Positions 9,513 through 17,418 of a stretch of 64,000 bases of DNA are shown one piece after another. Under the pieces are notes generated by a model. That model worked only from the letters and a program-made list of their open reading frames with translations. It was not told the DNA's origin and ran no database searches. Both the position numbers and the translations under genes were made by a program. The stretch is from Rhodovastum sp963714255. GTDB taxonomy: Bacteria > Pseudomonadota > Alphaproteobacteria > Acetobacterales > Acetobacteraceae. Each line of letters starts with the position of its first letter. Within the stretch, counting starts at the first letter, position 1. The stretch is taken from assembly GCA_963714255.1 (NCBI GenBank), contig CAVQNU010000025.1, forward strand, positions 43,383-107,382. The letters are read 5' to 3'.

Positions 9513-10471
9513 CTTCCCCTCCGCGGTAGCGCGCCGAACAGGCTGACCAGCCCTTGCGGCCGGGCCAGCGCGACGGCGAGAATCAGCGCGCCGTAAATCA
9601 TCAGATCGACCCCGCGTCCGGAACCGCCGAGATAGGAGCGGGTGAGTTCGCTCATGGGGATCAGCACCGTGGCGCCCACCAGCGGCCCCCACAGCGTGCC
9701 CACCCCGCCCAGCACCGCCGGCAGCGGGATCAGGATGGAAAGATTGCCGGCCATGACGCTGTCCGGATCGATATATCCCACGTACTGCGCGTAAATCGCA
9801 CCGCCCACACCGGTGAAGAAACCGCTGATCGCCGCTGCCGCCATCTTGGACGGAAAAACCCGCACCCCGAGCGAGCGCGCTGCCACCACGTCGTCTTTCA
9901 CCGCCCGCCAGGCGAAACCCCAGCGCGAGCCCTCAAGCACAAACGCCACGATCCAGGTGGCGGCGGCGAAGGCGAGCACGAGGTAATGATACGGCAGCTT
10001 CGCCGTGCGGAACTGCAGCGCGGCCCAGGACTCGCCCTTGAAGGGCACATAGATACCGGTGGAGCCGCCGACGAAATCCCAGTTCTGGAACAGCAGCCAG
10101 CCGATCTCGCCCACCACCACAGTGGCGATCACGTAGTAATGGCCGGACAGGCGAAAGCACGGCCAGCCCACCAGCAACGCGCCCAACCCGCCGGCCGCCC
10201 CGCCGAGCAGCATGCCGAAGCCCGGCGGGATGCCAAGGCGCACGAACAGCAACGTAGAGACATAAGCGCCGAAGCCGAAATAGAGCGCGTGGCCCAGGCT
10301 GATCTGGCCGCAATAGCCGCCCAGGATGTTCCAGGCCTGCGCCAGGCCGGCGAACAGAATCGTCACGATAATCAGGTTTTGGGTGTAAACGTCGCTGATC
10401 GGCAGGGGCAGCGCCGCCAGAGCCGCAAGAACCACAGCGCCGGCGATCAGTTCGGTGCGGCGGCGGGGCAT
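9407..10471 (-). CDS. livM: branched-chain amino-acid ABC transporter permease LivM
   Basis: Inner-membrane permease with eight to nine hydrophobic segments. Conserved LivM features are WNILGGYCGQISLGHALYFGFGAY, the EAA-like loop AWRAVKDDVVAARSLGV, and PLPAVLGGVGTLWGPLVGA. Through ALARPQGLVSLFG the protein is typical, but it then continues for about 35 basic residues antiparallel to nothing and overlapping livG by 106 nt. Removing one base near 9531-9534 would give GRYRGGEDAGAA and a stop at 9496-9498, a normal length of about 324 residues. So the tail may come from a +1 sequence error. livM follows livH after a gap holding a palindromic element. Confidence 0.88.
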   Translation of the reverse strand: MPRRRTELIAGAVVLAALAALPLPISDVYTQNLIIVTILFAGLAQAWNILGGYCGQISLGHALYFGFGAYVSTLLFVRLGIPPGFGMLLGGAAGGLGALLVGWPCFRLSGHYYVIATVVVGEIGWLLFQNWDFVGGSTGIYVPFKGESWAALQFRTAKLPYHYLVLAFAAATWIVAFVLEGSRWGFAWRAVKDDVVAARSLGVRVFPSKMAAAAISGFFTGVGGAIYAQYVGYIDPDSVMAGNLSILIPLPAVLGGVGTLWGPLVGATVLIPMSELTRSYLGGSGRGVDLMIYGALILAVALARPQGLVSLFGALPRRGRCRRCLRSIGFRNPSAAWPRMWISASMSRKAKSSA

Positions 10472-10476
10472 CAGTA

Positions 10477-10632
10477 GAAGGCCAGGGCTCTGCCCTGGAC
10501 CCGCAAGGGGTCAGTGGACCCCTTGACCCCGATACTTAAGGAATGGGTTCCAAGGGGCCACTGCCCGTCGCGCCGAAGGCGCGCTGCGCGCGACGCGGGT
10601 CCAGGGGCAGAGCCCCTGGCCTTCCTTCCTTC
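10477..10632. repeat. composite palindromic element, copy 2 (inside liv operon)
   Basis: About 155 bp between the livM start and livH stop, consisting of two opposed halves. The left half is the core hairpin GGCCAGGGC-TCT-GCCCTGG, then ACCCGC and a second hairpin built on AAGGGGTC/GACCCCTT. A central ATACTTAAGG follows. The right half mirrors the left but contains an extra GCGCGCTGCGCGCGA-type hairpin before the closing CAGGGGCAGAGCCCCTGGCC. This is the only copy lying between co-directional genes that should form one operon, so it may separate or attenuate livMGF expression (inference). Confidence 0.8.
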
Positions 10633-10636
10633 TTCA

Positions 10637-11512
10637 TCACAACGTCCCAAACAATCCCCGCGGCCGAAACAGCACCACCGCAAGGTAAATCAAAAACATC
10701 CCCACCTGCTTCAGCGAAGGCTCCAGCACCAGCGCGGTCAGCGCCTCCACCTCGCCGATCAGCACCCCCGCTGCAAGTGCGCCGCCAAGGCTCCCGAACC
10801 CGCCCAGCGCCACCGTGACATAGGCCGTAAGTGCGAAATTGGCACCGACATTGGGCGACACGTAATAGAACGTCGCCAGCATCCCCCCGGCGATCCCCAC
10901 CGCCGCCACCCCCAGCCCCCAGCCGAGGGCAAAGATGTGGTCGCGGTCGATGCCGATCAGCGCCACCGCCTCGCGGTCTTCGCGGGTCGCTTCCAGGGCG
11001 CGGCCGAATTCCGTGCGGCTGATCAGCAGCAATCCGGCGAAGGCGGCCATACATACCAGGCTGGCGGCCAGTTGCGGCACCGGAAGGAACACCTCGCCCA
11101 CCTGCAGCGTATGGTTCGCCACCACGCCGGAGGTGATCGAACGGAACTCGCCGCCGAAGGCGAACTGCGCCGCGCCACGAATGAAAATCGCCAGCCCGAA
11201 CGTGACGAAAATCTGCACCATGCCGCGATTGAACCGCACCGACAGCGCCCGCGCAATCAGGCCGCGGTACAGCGCCATGCCGAGCCCGAACATCAGCAGC
11301 GCCACCACCGGCAGCAGCAGCAGCGGGTCCACGCCGGAGAAATCCCACAGCACGAAGACCGCATACATGGCGAGCATCATCAGCTCGCCATGGGCGAAGT
11401 TGATCACGTCCATCAGCCCGAAAATCAGGCTGAGCCCGGCCGCCACCAGCGCGTAAATCAGCCCCATGAGCAGGCCGCCGGCGGCGGCCTGCAGGATGAT
11501 GTCCGGCCCCAC
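10637..11512 (-). CDS. livH: branched-chain amino-acid ABC transporter permease LivH
   Basis: Inner-membrane permease, 291 residues, with about eight hydrophobic segments. The family hallmarks are GLIYALVAAGLSLIFGLMDVINFAHGE at the N-terminus and the EAA-like loop RALEATREDREAVALIGID. It pairs with LivM to form the channel for branched-chain or related amino acids. The start lies 7 nt downstream of the binding-protein stop, so the two are translated from one message. A palindromic element separates it from livM. Confidence 0.93.
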   Translation of the reverse strand: MGPDIILQAAAGGLLMGLIYALVAAGLSLIFGLMDVINFAHGELMMLAMYAVFVLWDFSGVDPLLLLPVVALLMFGLGMALYRGLIARALSVRFNRGMVQIFVTFGLAIFIRGAAQFAFGGEFRSITSGVVANHTLQVGEVFLPVPQLAASLVCMAAFAGLLLISRTEFGRALEATREDREAVALIGIDRDHIFALGWGLGVAAVGIAGGMLATFYYVSPNVGANFALTAYVTVALGGFGSLGGALAAGVLIGEVEALTALVLEPSLKQVGMFLIYLAVVLFRPRGLFGTL

Positions 11513-11519
11513 CGTCGGC

Positions 11520-12770
11520 TCAGCCGCCCAGGTTCCACACCGCCTCGACCGTGGCCACGTCGAACGGATAGACGGTGCGGTAAATGCCGTTCGTGACCTG
11601 CTGGATCACCGGGGTTGCCTCGATGTTCTGGCCGGTCTCGTCGAAGCGCACGCCTTTCCATGGCACGATAAGCTGCTCGCCCGGCACGTCGGTCGCCACA
11701 AGCGCCTTGCGAATCGCCTCGGGGGTGGCGGCACCGGCGCGGTTGATGGCGTCGGCCAGCACCTGCAATCCGGTGACCTGGCGAGCGGTGTTGTCGTTCA
11801 GGTCCTTGCCGTTGCGCGCCCGATAGGCGCCGTTCACCGCCGGAATGGCCGGCCGCGCACGCACGGCATCGAGCGCGAACGACGAGCGGCTGAACACGCC
11901 TTCCGCCAGCGCGCCGCTTGCCTTCATGAAGTCCTGTTCCTGAAAGCCCGCCGCCTGGGCCATGATGGCGCGCGGGCGGTAGCCGATTTCGTTGAAGGCG
12001 CGCAGCATCAGAATGGCATCGTTGGTGTAGCTGCTGGGCATCACCACATCGGCGTTCGCCGCCTTCAGCCGCTGCGCCTCGGTGGACAGCGACGGCGAGT
12101 TGGCGCGGTACTTGATGTCCGCCGCCACAATCATGCCCGCCTTCTCGGCAAGCTGGCGCTGCACGTTGCTGGAATCCGAGCCGTAAATCGAATCCTCGTA
12201 GATCAGCGCGACCGATTTCACCTTATGGCCGGTCTTGGCGCCGATCGCGCGATAGAACGCGAACATCGCCTCGGTGAACATCTCGTCGTGCGCCGTGGTG
12301 CGGAAAAACCATTTCAGGCCGCGCCGGTGCAGGCTGGGCGAGGAATTGTCCATCGCAAGGTAGGGCACTTCATAACGCTCGGCCACCTGGCTGATGGTGG
12401 CGGCGGTGGCCGAGGTATAGCTGCCGATCAGCACCGGAACTTTTTCCTGGGTGATCAGGCGTTCGGCCTCAGCACGGGCCTTTTGCGGGTCGTTCTGGTG
12501 GTCGGCCATGATCACCCGCAGCTTCGCCCCGCCGAGCGCGGGCAGGCCGCCGCCGCGTCCCAGCAGGGTGGGAACCGGCTCGTGGTTGCCGTTGATCATG
12601 TCCACGATCACGCTGAGCGCCACCCGGGCGTCGTTGCCGATCGGCGCGGCATTGCCGGTCATCGGATAAATGGCGCCGATGACGACCTCATCGGCCGCGG
12701 CGGCACGGCTTGCGGTCGCGCCGGCCATGGCGACGGCGCCCGCGGACAACAGCAGGGTCCGGCGTTTCAT
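11520..12770 (-). CDS. Liv-type ABC transporter substrate-binding protein
   Basis: Periplasmic binding protein of the Leu/Ile/Val-binding (Peripla_BP_6) family, 416 residues. The start at 12770 gives MKRRTLLLSAGAVAMAGATASRAAAA, a signal peptide with the KRR start often seen in Tat substrates. Mature-protein features are VVIGAIYPMTGNAAPIGND, the NDPQKARAEAERLI segment and VLIGSYTSATA. An in-frame start 43 codons upstream exists but would bury the signal peptide, so it is rejected. It is the first gene of the liv operon. The position behind an aspartate dehydrogenase gene leaves open acidic or other amino acids as ligand. Confidence 0.92.
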   Translation of the reverse strand: MKRRTLLLSAGAVAMAGATASRAAAADEVVIGAIYPMTGNAAPIGNDARVALSVIVDMINGNHEPVPTLLGRGGGLPALGGAKLRVIMADHQNDPQKARAEAERLITQEKVPVLIGSYTSATAATISQVAERYEVPYLAMDNSSPSLHRRGLKWFFRTTAHDEMFTEAMFAFYRAIGAKTGHKVKSVALIYEDSIYGSDSSNVQRQLAEKAGMIVAADIKYRANSPSLSTEAQRLKAANADVVMPSSYTNDAILMLRAFNEIGYRPRAIMAQAAGFQEQDFMKASGALAEGVFSRSSFALDAVRARPAIPAVNGAYRARNGKDLNDNTARQVTGLQVLADAINRAGAATPEAIRKALVATDVPGEQLIVPWKGVRFDETGQNIEATPVIQQVTNGIYRTVYPFDVATVEAVWNLGG

Positions 12771-12924
12771 GCGTTCGCTCTCTCCCGTTGGCGCGGCGGA
12801 ACCGGTTGGTCCGGTCCGGACACGCGGCGTGGCTTCCGGGCCGGCAGGATGCACGCGCGGGTGACGGAAGACCAGGGATCTGCCCCCCGGCGCCCGCACA
12901 GGCGCCGGCGAGAGCAGAACCGGC

Positions 12925-13746
12925 TTAGCCGCCGACCTTCAGCGTGGAAACCAGGCCGCGCAGGCAGGCAATGACGGCAAGCGGCGGCAGCCTTCCGGTA
13001 TGGGGATTGGCCTCGCCGGGCAGGTTCTCCACCGTCATGGTCAGCCGCGCCGCCTCGGCCTTCACCCGGATGGTGTGCGTGCTGTGCTCCACCGCCGGGT
13101 CGGCCCAGATCGCGACCCGCGTGCGCACCGGGCCGATCCCCGCCAGCGCCATCGCAGCGATGACATTGGCGCAGGACGGGAAAGCGGCCGCCGCCTCGAC
13201 GGCGCTGCCCTCGAAAATACAGGCCGGCGCGGTGATCGCCAGCACATCGATGTTGTTCTTTGCCAGATATGGCGAGCCTGCCAGGCGGCGCGGCGGCCTG
13301 CGGGTTTCCAGGGTAACGCTGTCCACCGGCCCCTCGGCGCAGGCGCGCACGGCGTCCAGGCCCGGCAGCGACCCGGTCGGCACGACAATGCGTCCGCCGG
13401 TCTGCTGCGCCAGCGCCACCAAGTACAGACGCGGCATCAGCGCGCCCACCGAACATGGCACGAACACCCGCCCGGCCTGCAGCGCCGGCTCGGCGATGCG
13501 CTCGAACACCGCGCCGGATGCCGCCTCCACCACGATGTCGGCGTGCGCGGCCAATTCCTCCAGTTCGACGATCTCCGGCGGGTCGGCGAAGCCGGCCAGG
13601 TTGGCCGCCGCCTTGTCGAGGTTGCGTGCGCTCACCGCCACCAGGCGCAACCCTTCCACGCCATCACGCGCGGACGTGGAGTCCAGCGCCCGCGCCACCG
13701 CCAGCCCGATCGTGCCCAGCCCCCCGATCGCAACCGTCAGAGGCAT
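12925..13746 (-). CDS. L-aspartate dehydrogenase (NadX family)
   Basis: NAD(P)-dependent enzyme of the NadX/DUF108 family, 273 residues. By family it interconverts aspartate and iminoaspartate/oxaloacetate plus ammonia. The N-terminal Rossmann motif is GGLGTIG, VPTGSLPGLDAV marks the central region, and the family block FPSCANVIAAMALAGIGPVRTRV followed by WADPAVEHSTH lies in the catalytic domain. It is 154 nt upstream of the Liv binding protein on the same strand, so joint transcription is possible. NadX proteins can serve NAD synthesis, but no nadA or nadC is next to it, so catabolism is as likely. Substrate is by homology only. Confidence 0.83.
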   Translation of the reverse strand: MPLTVAIGGLGTIGLAVARALDSTSARDGVEGLRLVAVSARNLDKAAANLAGFADPPEIVELEELAAHADIVVEAASGAVFERIAEPALQAGRVFVPCSVGALMPRLYLVALAQQTGGRIVVPTGSLPGLDAVRACAEGPVDSVTLETRRPPRRLAGSPYLAKNNIDVLAITAPACIFEGSAVEAAAAFPSCANVIAAMALAGIGPVRTRVAIWADPAVEHSTHTIRVKAEAARLTMTVENLPGEANPHTGRLPPLAVIACLRGLVSTLKVGG

Positions 13747-13796
13747 CGGCCAGATCCTTTGGTCACAAAAACGTCATGGTACGGAAAAACACGGAA

Positions 13797-13873
13797 TGGG
13801 GCGAGCGACGGGACTCGAACCCGTGACATCCAAGACCACAACCTGGCGCTCTACCATCTGAGCTACGCCCGCC
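13797..13873 (-). tRNA. tRNA-His (GTG)
   Basis: Complete cloverleaf on the minus strand. The acceptor GCGGGCG pairs with CGCTCGC, the D arm is GCTC/GAGC, the anticodon stem CCAGG/CTTGG carries the loop TTGTGGT with anticodon GTG, and the T arm is ACGGG-TTCGAGT-CCCGT. The histidine-specific G at -1 (13873) and discriminator C73 are both present. A CCA end is encoded (13799-13797). It stands alone between the aspartate dehydrogenase and aminotransferase genes. Confidence 0.96.
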
Positions 13874-13933
13874 ATCCCGGTGGACGCGCGGTCTACGCCG
13901 ATCCCGGCTGGTGCGTCAACGGGGTGGCGGGGC

Positions 13934-13976
13934 GAAGGAAGGAAGGCCAGGGCTCTGCCCTGGCCTTCCTTCCTTC
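13934..13976. repeat. core palindromic element, copy 3
   Basis: Inverted repeat with perfect 20-nt arms (13934-13953, 13957-13976) around a TCT loop. The inner nine bases are the shared core and the outer GAAGGAAGGAA is locus-specific but also mirrored. Beyond the arms an imperfect mirror of the GGGG-rich end of the aminotransferase gene continues on the far side. It begins just after that gene's stop codon (13979), as expected of a 3'-end hairpin. Confidence 0.85.
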
Positions 13977-13978
13977 CT

Positions 13979-15148
13979 TCACCCCACTCCGCCCCCGAAA
14001 TGCGCCGCCAGTCGCGCGATTGCCGCATCCAGCACCTCCGGGCGCTTACAGAACGCAAACCGCGCATAGTGGTTCGGCGCCGCGCCCTCGTAGAACGCGG
14101 TGACCGGAATGGCGGTCACGCCGGCCTGTTCGGTGATGTGGCGGCAGAACGCAACATCGTCGCCGTTCCAGCCCAGCGGGGCGAAATCGGCGGTGATGAA
14201 GTAGCTGCCCTGCACCGGCAGCACGCCGAAGCCGATCCGCGCCAGCCCGTCGGCCAGGCGGTCGCGCCGTGCCGCCAGGCCGGCGGCCAGGCCGGTGAAA
14301 TAGGCGCCCTCCTTGGCCAGCCCGACCGCCACGGCGCGCTGCAGGTTGGGCGCGGTGGTGAAGGCCAGGTTCTGGTGCGCCTTCGCAGCGACGCCTGCCA
14401 GGGCGGCGCAGGCGGTGATGTAGCCCACCTTCCAGCCGGTCAGGGAAAACGTCTTGCCGGCGCTGCCGATGCGCAGGCAGCGCGCGCGCATGCCGGGCAG
14501 GGTCATCAGCGGAATGTGCCGCCAGCCGTCGTAGGTGATGTGCTCGTAGACCTCATCGCACACCGCATAGGCATCGTGACGGACCAGCAGATCGGCGATG
14601 AAGCCCAGTTCGGCCGCGGTGAACACTTTTCCGGTCGGGTTCATCGGCGTGTTGAACAGGATCGCCTTGGTCTTCGGCCCGAAGGCTGCGGCCAGTTCGG
14701 CGCGCGGCAGCTCCCAGCCGGGCGGCTGCAGCCGCACCAGGCGGGGCACCGCACCCAGCAGGCGCACCACCGGCAGGTAGGTGTCGTATAGCGGCTCGAT
14801 CAGCACCACCTCGTCGCCCGGGTCGAGCAGCGCCATCAGGCTGGCGGTGATCGCCTCGGTGGCGCCGGAGGTCACCACCACTTCGGCATCGGGGTCGACC
14901 TGCAGCCCGTAGAAGCGGGCATTGGCGGCGGCCACGGCCTGGCGCAGTTCGGGCAGGCCGGTCATGGGCGGGTACTGGTTACGCCCGTCCAGCAGCGCCG
15001 CGGCGGCGGCGCGCACCACGTCCTCGGGCCCGTCGGTGTCGGGGAAACCCTGGCCGAGGTTGATCGCACCATGCCGTGCCGCAAGCGCCGACATGACGGT
15101 GAAGATGGTTGTTCCGGTTGCCGACAACAGGGCGTTGGGCTGCTTCAC
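13979..15148 (-). CDS. PLP class I/II aminotransferase
   Basis: Fold-type I PLP aminotransferase, 389 residues. Visible signatures are INLGQGFPDTDGPEDV, TSGATEAI, the NTPMNPTGKVF block, CDEVYEHI with the PLP-contacting Asp and Tyr, and the Schiff-base lysine in SAGKTFSLTGWKVGY. The GQGFPD start and overall pattern resemble the kynurenine aminotransferase / glutamine transaminase K and YbdL-like methionine aminotransferase group, so keto-acid specificity is uncertain. It is divergent from glnB and ends in a palindromic hairpin. Confidence 0.87.
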   Translation of the reverse strand: MKQPNALLSATGTTIFTVMSALAARHGAINLGQGFPDTDGPEDVVRAAAAALLDGRNQYPPMTGLPELRQAVAAANARFYGLQVDPDAEVVVTSGATEAITASLMALLDPGDEVVLIEPLYDTYLPVVRLLGAVPRLVRLQPPGWELPRAELAAAFGPKTKAILFNTPMNPTGKVFTAAELGFIADLLVRHDAYAVCDEVYEHITYDGWRHIPLMTLPGMRARCLRIGSAGKTFSLTGWKVGYITACAALAGVAAKAHQNLAFTTAPNLQRAVAVGLAKEGAYFTGLAAGLAARRDRLADGLARIGFGVLPVQGSYFITADFAPLGWNGDDVAFCRHITEQAGVTAIPVTAFYEGAAPNHYARFAFCKRPEVLDAAIARLAAHFGGGVG

Positions 15149-15515
15149 CGCAGGCAGGCCTCCCCGGCCGGGCGCTGGCGGCGCCCTCCGGCCGGAGAGG
15201 ACGGGCGCCTGAATGATGGCCTGCCAGTATGGAAGCGGCCGCGCACCGGTTCAACCGCGCCGCCCGGGACCGCATCGATTGGCGCGAAACCGGGCAGCGC
15301 CGCCCAGAAGGCGGGCGGCCCCGCTGCCGCAAGACAAGGCAGATTCACAAGGAACTGCGCATTGCCGGGTGGCACGCTTCGTGCAAACCTGTGGCACCGC
15401 TCTATCTTCCGGTAGGATAGGCGGTCGTGGGGGCGCCACCATCGGGCGCCGCAACGGCAGCCAGCAGAGTGCTGCCGGTATTTCAGGAGGGCGCCCGCCA
15501 CCCGGGCGAACACGC
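15149..15515. other. intergenic region upstream of glnB
   Basis: About 367 nt between the divergent aminotransferase and glnB genes without a credible gene. It contains GC-rich inverted stretches near 15160-15205 (CCGGCCGGG-type), the sigma-54-type promoter at 15370-15385, and an AGGAGG near 15485 that is too far from the glnB ATG to serve as its ribosome-binding site. No riboswitch fold was recognised. An NtrC enhancer was looked for but no convincing site was found by eye. Confidence 0.6.
15370..15385 (+). promoter_or_regulatory. candidate sigma-54 (RpoN) promoter for glnB-glnA
   Basis: TGGCAC-GCTTC-GTGCA matches the RpoN consensus TGGCAC-N5-TTGCA at 10 of 11 defined positions and has the required GG-N10-GC spacing (GG at 15371-15372, GC at 15383-15384). 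It lies about 130 nt before the glnB ATG. Control by NtrC, encoded in this window, fits the usual regulation of glnB-glnA in alphaproteobacteria. The promoter match is seen; NtrC control is inference. Confidence 0.72.
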
Positions 15516-15854
15516 ATGAAGAAGATCGAAGCGATCATCAAGCCGTTCAAGCTTGACGAGGTAAAGGAGGCGCTGCACGAGGTCGGCCTGCAGGGCATCA
15601 CGGTGGTCGAGGCCAAGGGTTTCGGGCGCCAGAAGGGCCACACCGAGCTATACCGGGGCGCCGAATACGTCGTGGATTTCCTGCCCAAGGTGAAGATCGA
15701 GGTGGTTTGCGACGAAGATTTGGTGGAGCGCGCGGTGGAGGCGATCGTGACCGCGGCCCGTACCGGCCGCATCGGCGACGGCAAGATCTTCATCAGCTCG
15801 ATCGAGGAGGTGATCCGCATCCGCACCGGCGAACGCGGACCGGATGCGGTCTGA
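15516..15854 (+). CDS. glnB: nitrogen regulatory protein P-II
   Basis: Small trimeric P-II signal protein, 112 residues, that senses 2-oxoglutarate, ATP and ADP and signals glutamine status to NtrB and adenylyltransferase. The sequence is canonical: MKKIEAIIKPFKLDEVKEAL, the T-loop with uridylylation site Tyr51 (ELYRGAEY), and the C-terminal signature TGRIGDGKIF. It is 142 nt upstream of glnA on the same strand, the standard alphaproteobacterial arrangement. The adjacency to glnA and the candidate RpoN promoter favour GlnB over GlnK; no amtB is next to it. Confidence 0.96.
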   Translation: MKKIEAIIKPFKLDEVKEALHEVGLQGITVVEAKGFGRQKGHTELYRGAEYVVDFLPKVKIEVVCDEDLVERAVEAIVTAARTGRIGDGKIFISSIEEVIRIRTGERGPDAV

Positions 15855-15996
15855 CCGGCCGGACCGAATCGCGCCGGCCGACGAACGAAACCGACTTCCG
15901 GCCTCCTTGCGAACGACGTAAAGGGGCCGCCGACGGGAGCCGCGTGGGGCGGTTCCCTGCGCGCCGCCCGGCGGCGTTTGGACGAGGGATGAGATA

Positions 15997-17418
15997 ATGA
16001 GTAAAAAGGACAGCGACGTGGATAAGGTCCTGGACCTGCTGAAAGAGCACTCCGTCGAGTACGTGGACCTGCGGTTCACCGACCCGCGCGGCAAGTGGCA
16101 GCACACGGCGCAGCACATCTCCACCATCGACGAAGACGTTTTCACCGACGGCTTCGGCTTCGACGGCTCCTCGATCGCCGGCTGGAAGGCGATCAACGAG
16201 TCCGACATGATCCTGCTGCCGGACGCCAGCACCGCGGTGCTCGACCCGTTCGCGGCCAAGCCGTCGCTGATCCTGGTCTGCGACGTGATCGAGCCCTCGA
16301 CCGGCCAGCCCTACACCCGCGACCCGCGTAGCACCGCCAAGAAGGCCGAGGCCTATCTGCGGGCATCCGGCGTCGGCGATGTCGCCGTGTTCGGCCCCGA
16401 GGCCGAGTTCTTCGTGTTCAACAGCGTCAAGTTCGGCACCGGCCAGAATTATGGCATCTATCAGATCGACAGCCAGGAAGGCCCGCAGGCCAGCCTGAAG
16501 GACTACCCGGAAGGCAACCTGGGCCACCGCCCGAGCGTCAAGGGCGGGTACTTCCCGGTGCCGCCGGTGGACAGCGAAAGCGACCTGCGCGCCGAAATGC
16601 TCTCCACCATGGCTGAAATGGGCGTCGTGGTCGAAAAGCACCACCACGAAGTGGCGCAGTCGCAGCATGAGCTGGGCATCAAGTTCGGCCCGCTGGTGAA
16701 ACTGGCCGACCACCTGCAGATTTACAAATACGTCATCCACAACGTGGCGCACAGCTACGGCAAGACCGCGACGTTCATGCCGAAGCCGATCTACGGCGAC
16801 AACGGCTCGGGCATGCATGTTCACCAGTCGATCTGGAAGGAAGGCAAGCCGCTGTTCGGCGGCAACGCCTATGCCGACCTGTCGGAGACGGCGCTGCATT
16901 ATATCGGCGGCATCATCAAGCATGCCAAGGCGATCAACGCCTTCACCAACCCGACCACGAACAGCTACAAGCGCCTGATCCCGGGCTTCGAAGCGCCGGT
17001 GCTGCTGGCTTACTCCTCGCGCAACCGTTCGGCGTCGTGCCGCATCCCGTATGCGACCAGCCCGAAGGCCAAGCGCGTCGAAGTCCGCTTCCCCGATCCC
17101 GGCGCCAACCCGTACTTGGCTTTCTCGGCCATGCTGCTGGCCGGGCTGGACGGGATCAAGAACAAGATCCATCCGGGCGACCCGATGGACAAGGACCTCT
17201 ACGACCTGCCGCCGGAAGAACTGCACGGCATCCCGACCGTCTGCGGCAGCCTGCGCGAAGCGCTCGGCGCGCTCGCGGCCGACCACGAGTTCCTGCTGGC
17301 CGGCGACGTGTTCACCGCCGACCAGATCGAGAGCTACATCGAACTGAAGTGGAACGAGGTGTACCGGTTCGAGCACACCCCGCATCCGGTTGAGTTTGAA
17401 ATGTACTATTCGGTCTGA
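15997..17418 (+). CDS. glnA: glutamine synthetase type I
   Basis: Dodecameric GSI that makes glutamine from glutamate, ammonia and ATP; 473 residues, normal length. Features are DGSSIAGWKAINESDM near the N-terminus, the metal and glutamate site FGPEAEFFVF, the ATP-site KPIYGDNGSGMHVHQS, NSYKRLIPGFEAP, and the adenylylation site Tyr402 in DLYDLPPEE, so it should be controlled by GlnE. It follows glnB and a GC-rich hairpin lies just after the stop. Its 3' end overlaps the convergent hybrid kinase frame by 13 nt. Confidence 0.97.
   Translation: MSKKDSDVDKVLDLLKEHSVEYVDLRFTDPRGKWQHTAQHISTIDEDVFTDGFGFDGSSIAGWKAINESDMILLPDASTAVLDPFAAKPSLILVCDVIEPSTGQPYTRDPRSTAKKAEAYLRASGVGDVAVFGPEAEFFVFNSVKFGTGQNYGIYQIDSQEGPQASLKDYPEGNLGHRPSVKGGYFPVPPVDSESDLRAEMLSTMAEMGVVVEKHHHEVAQSQHELGIKFGPLVKLADHLQIYKYVIHNVAHSYGKTATFMPKPIYGDNGSGMHVHQSIWKEGKPLFGGNAYADLSETALHYIGGIIKHAKAINAFTNPTTNSYKRLIPGFEAPVLLAYSSRNRSASCRIPYATSPKAKRVEVRFPDPGANPYLAFSAMLLAGLDGIKNKIHPGDPMDKDLYDLPPEELHGIPTVCGSLREALGALAADHEFLLAGDVFTADQIESYIELKWNEVYRFEHTPHPVEFEMYYSV

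Noticed and set aside
15149..15515. Riboswitch or leader RNA before glnB
   Set aside because: No conserved glutamine or other riboswitch core was recognised; the only clear element is the sigma-54-type promoter.
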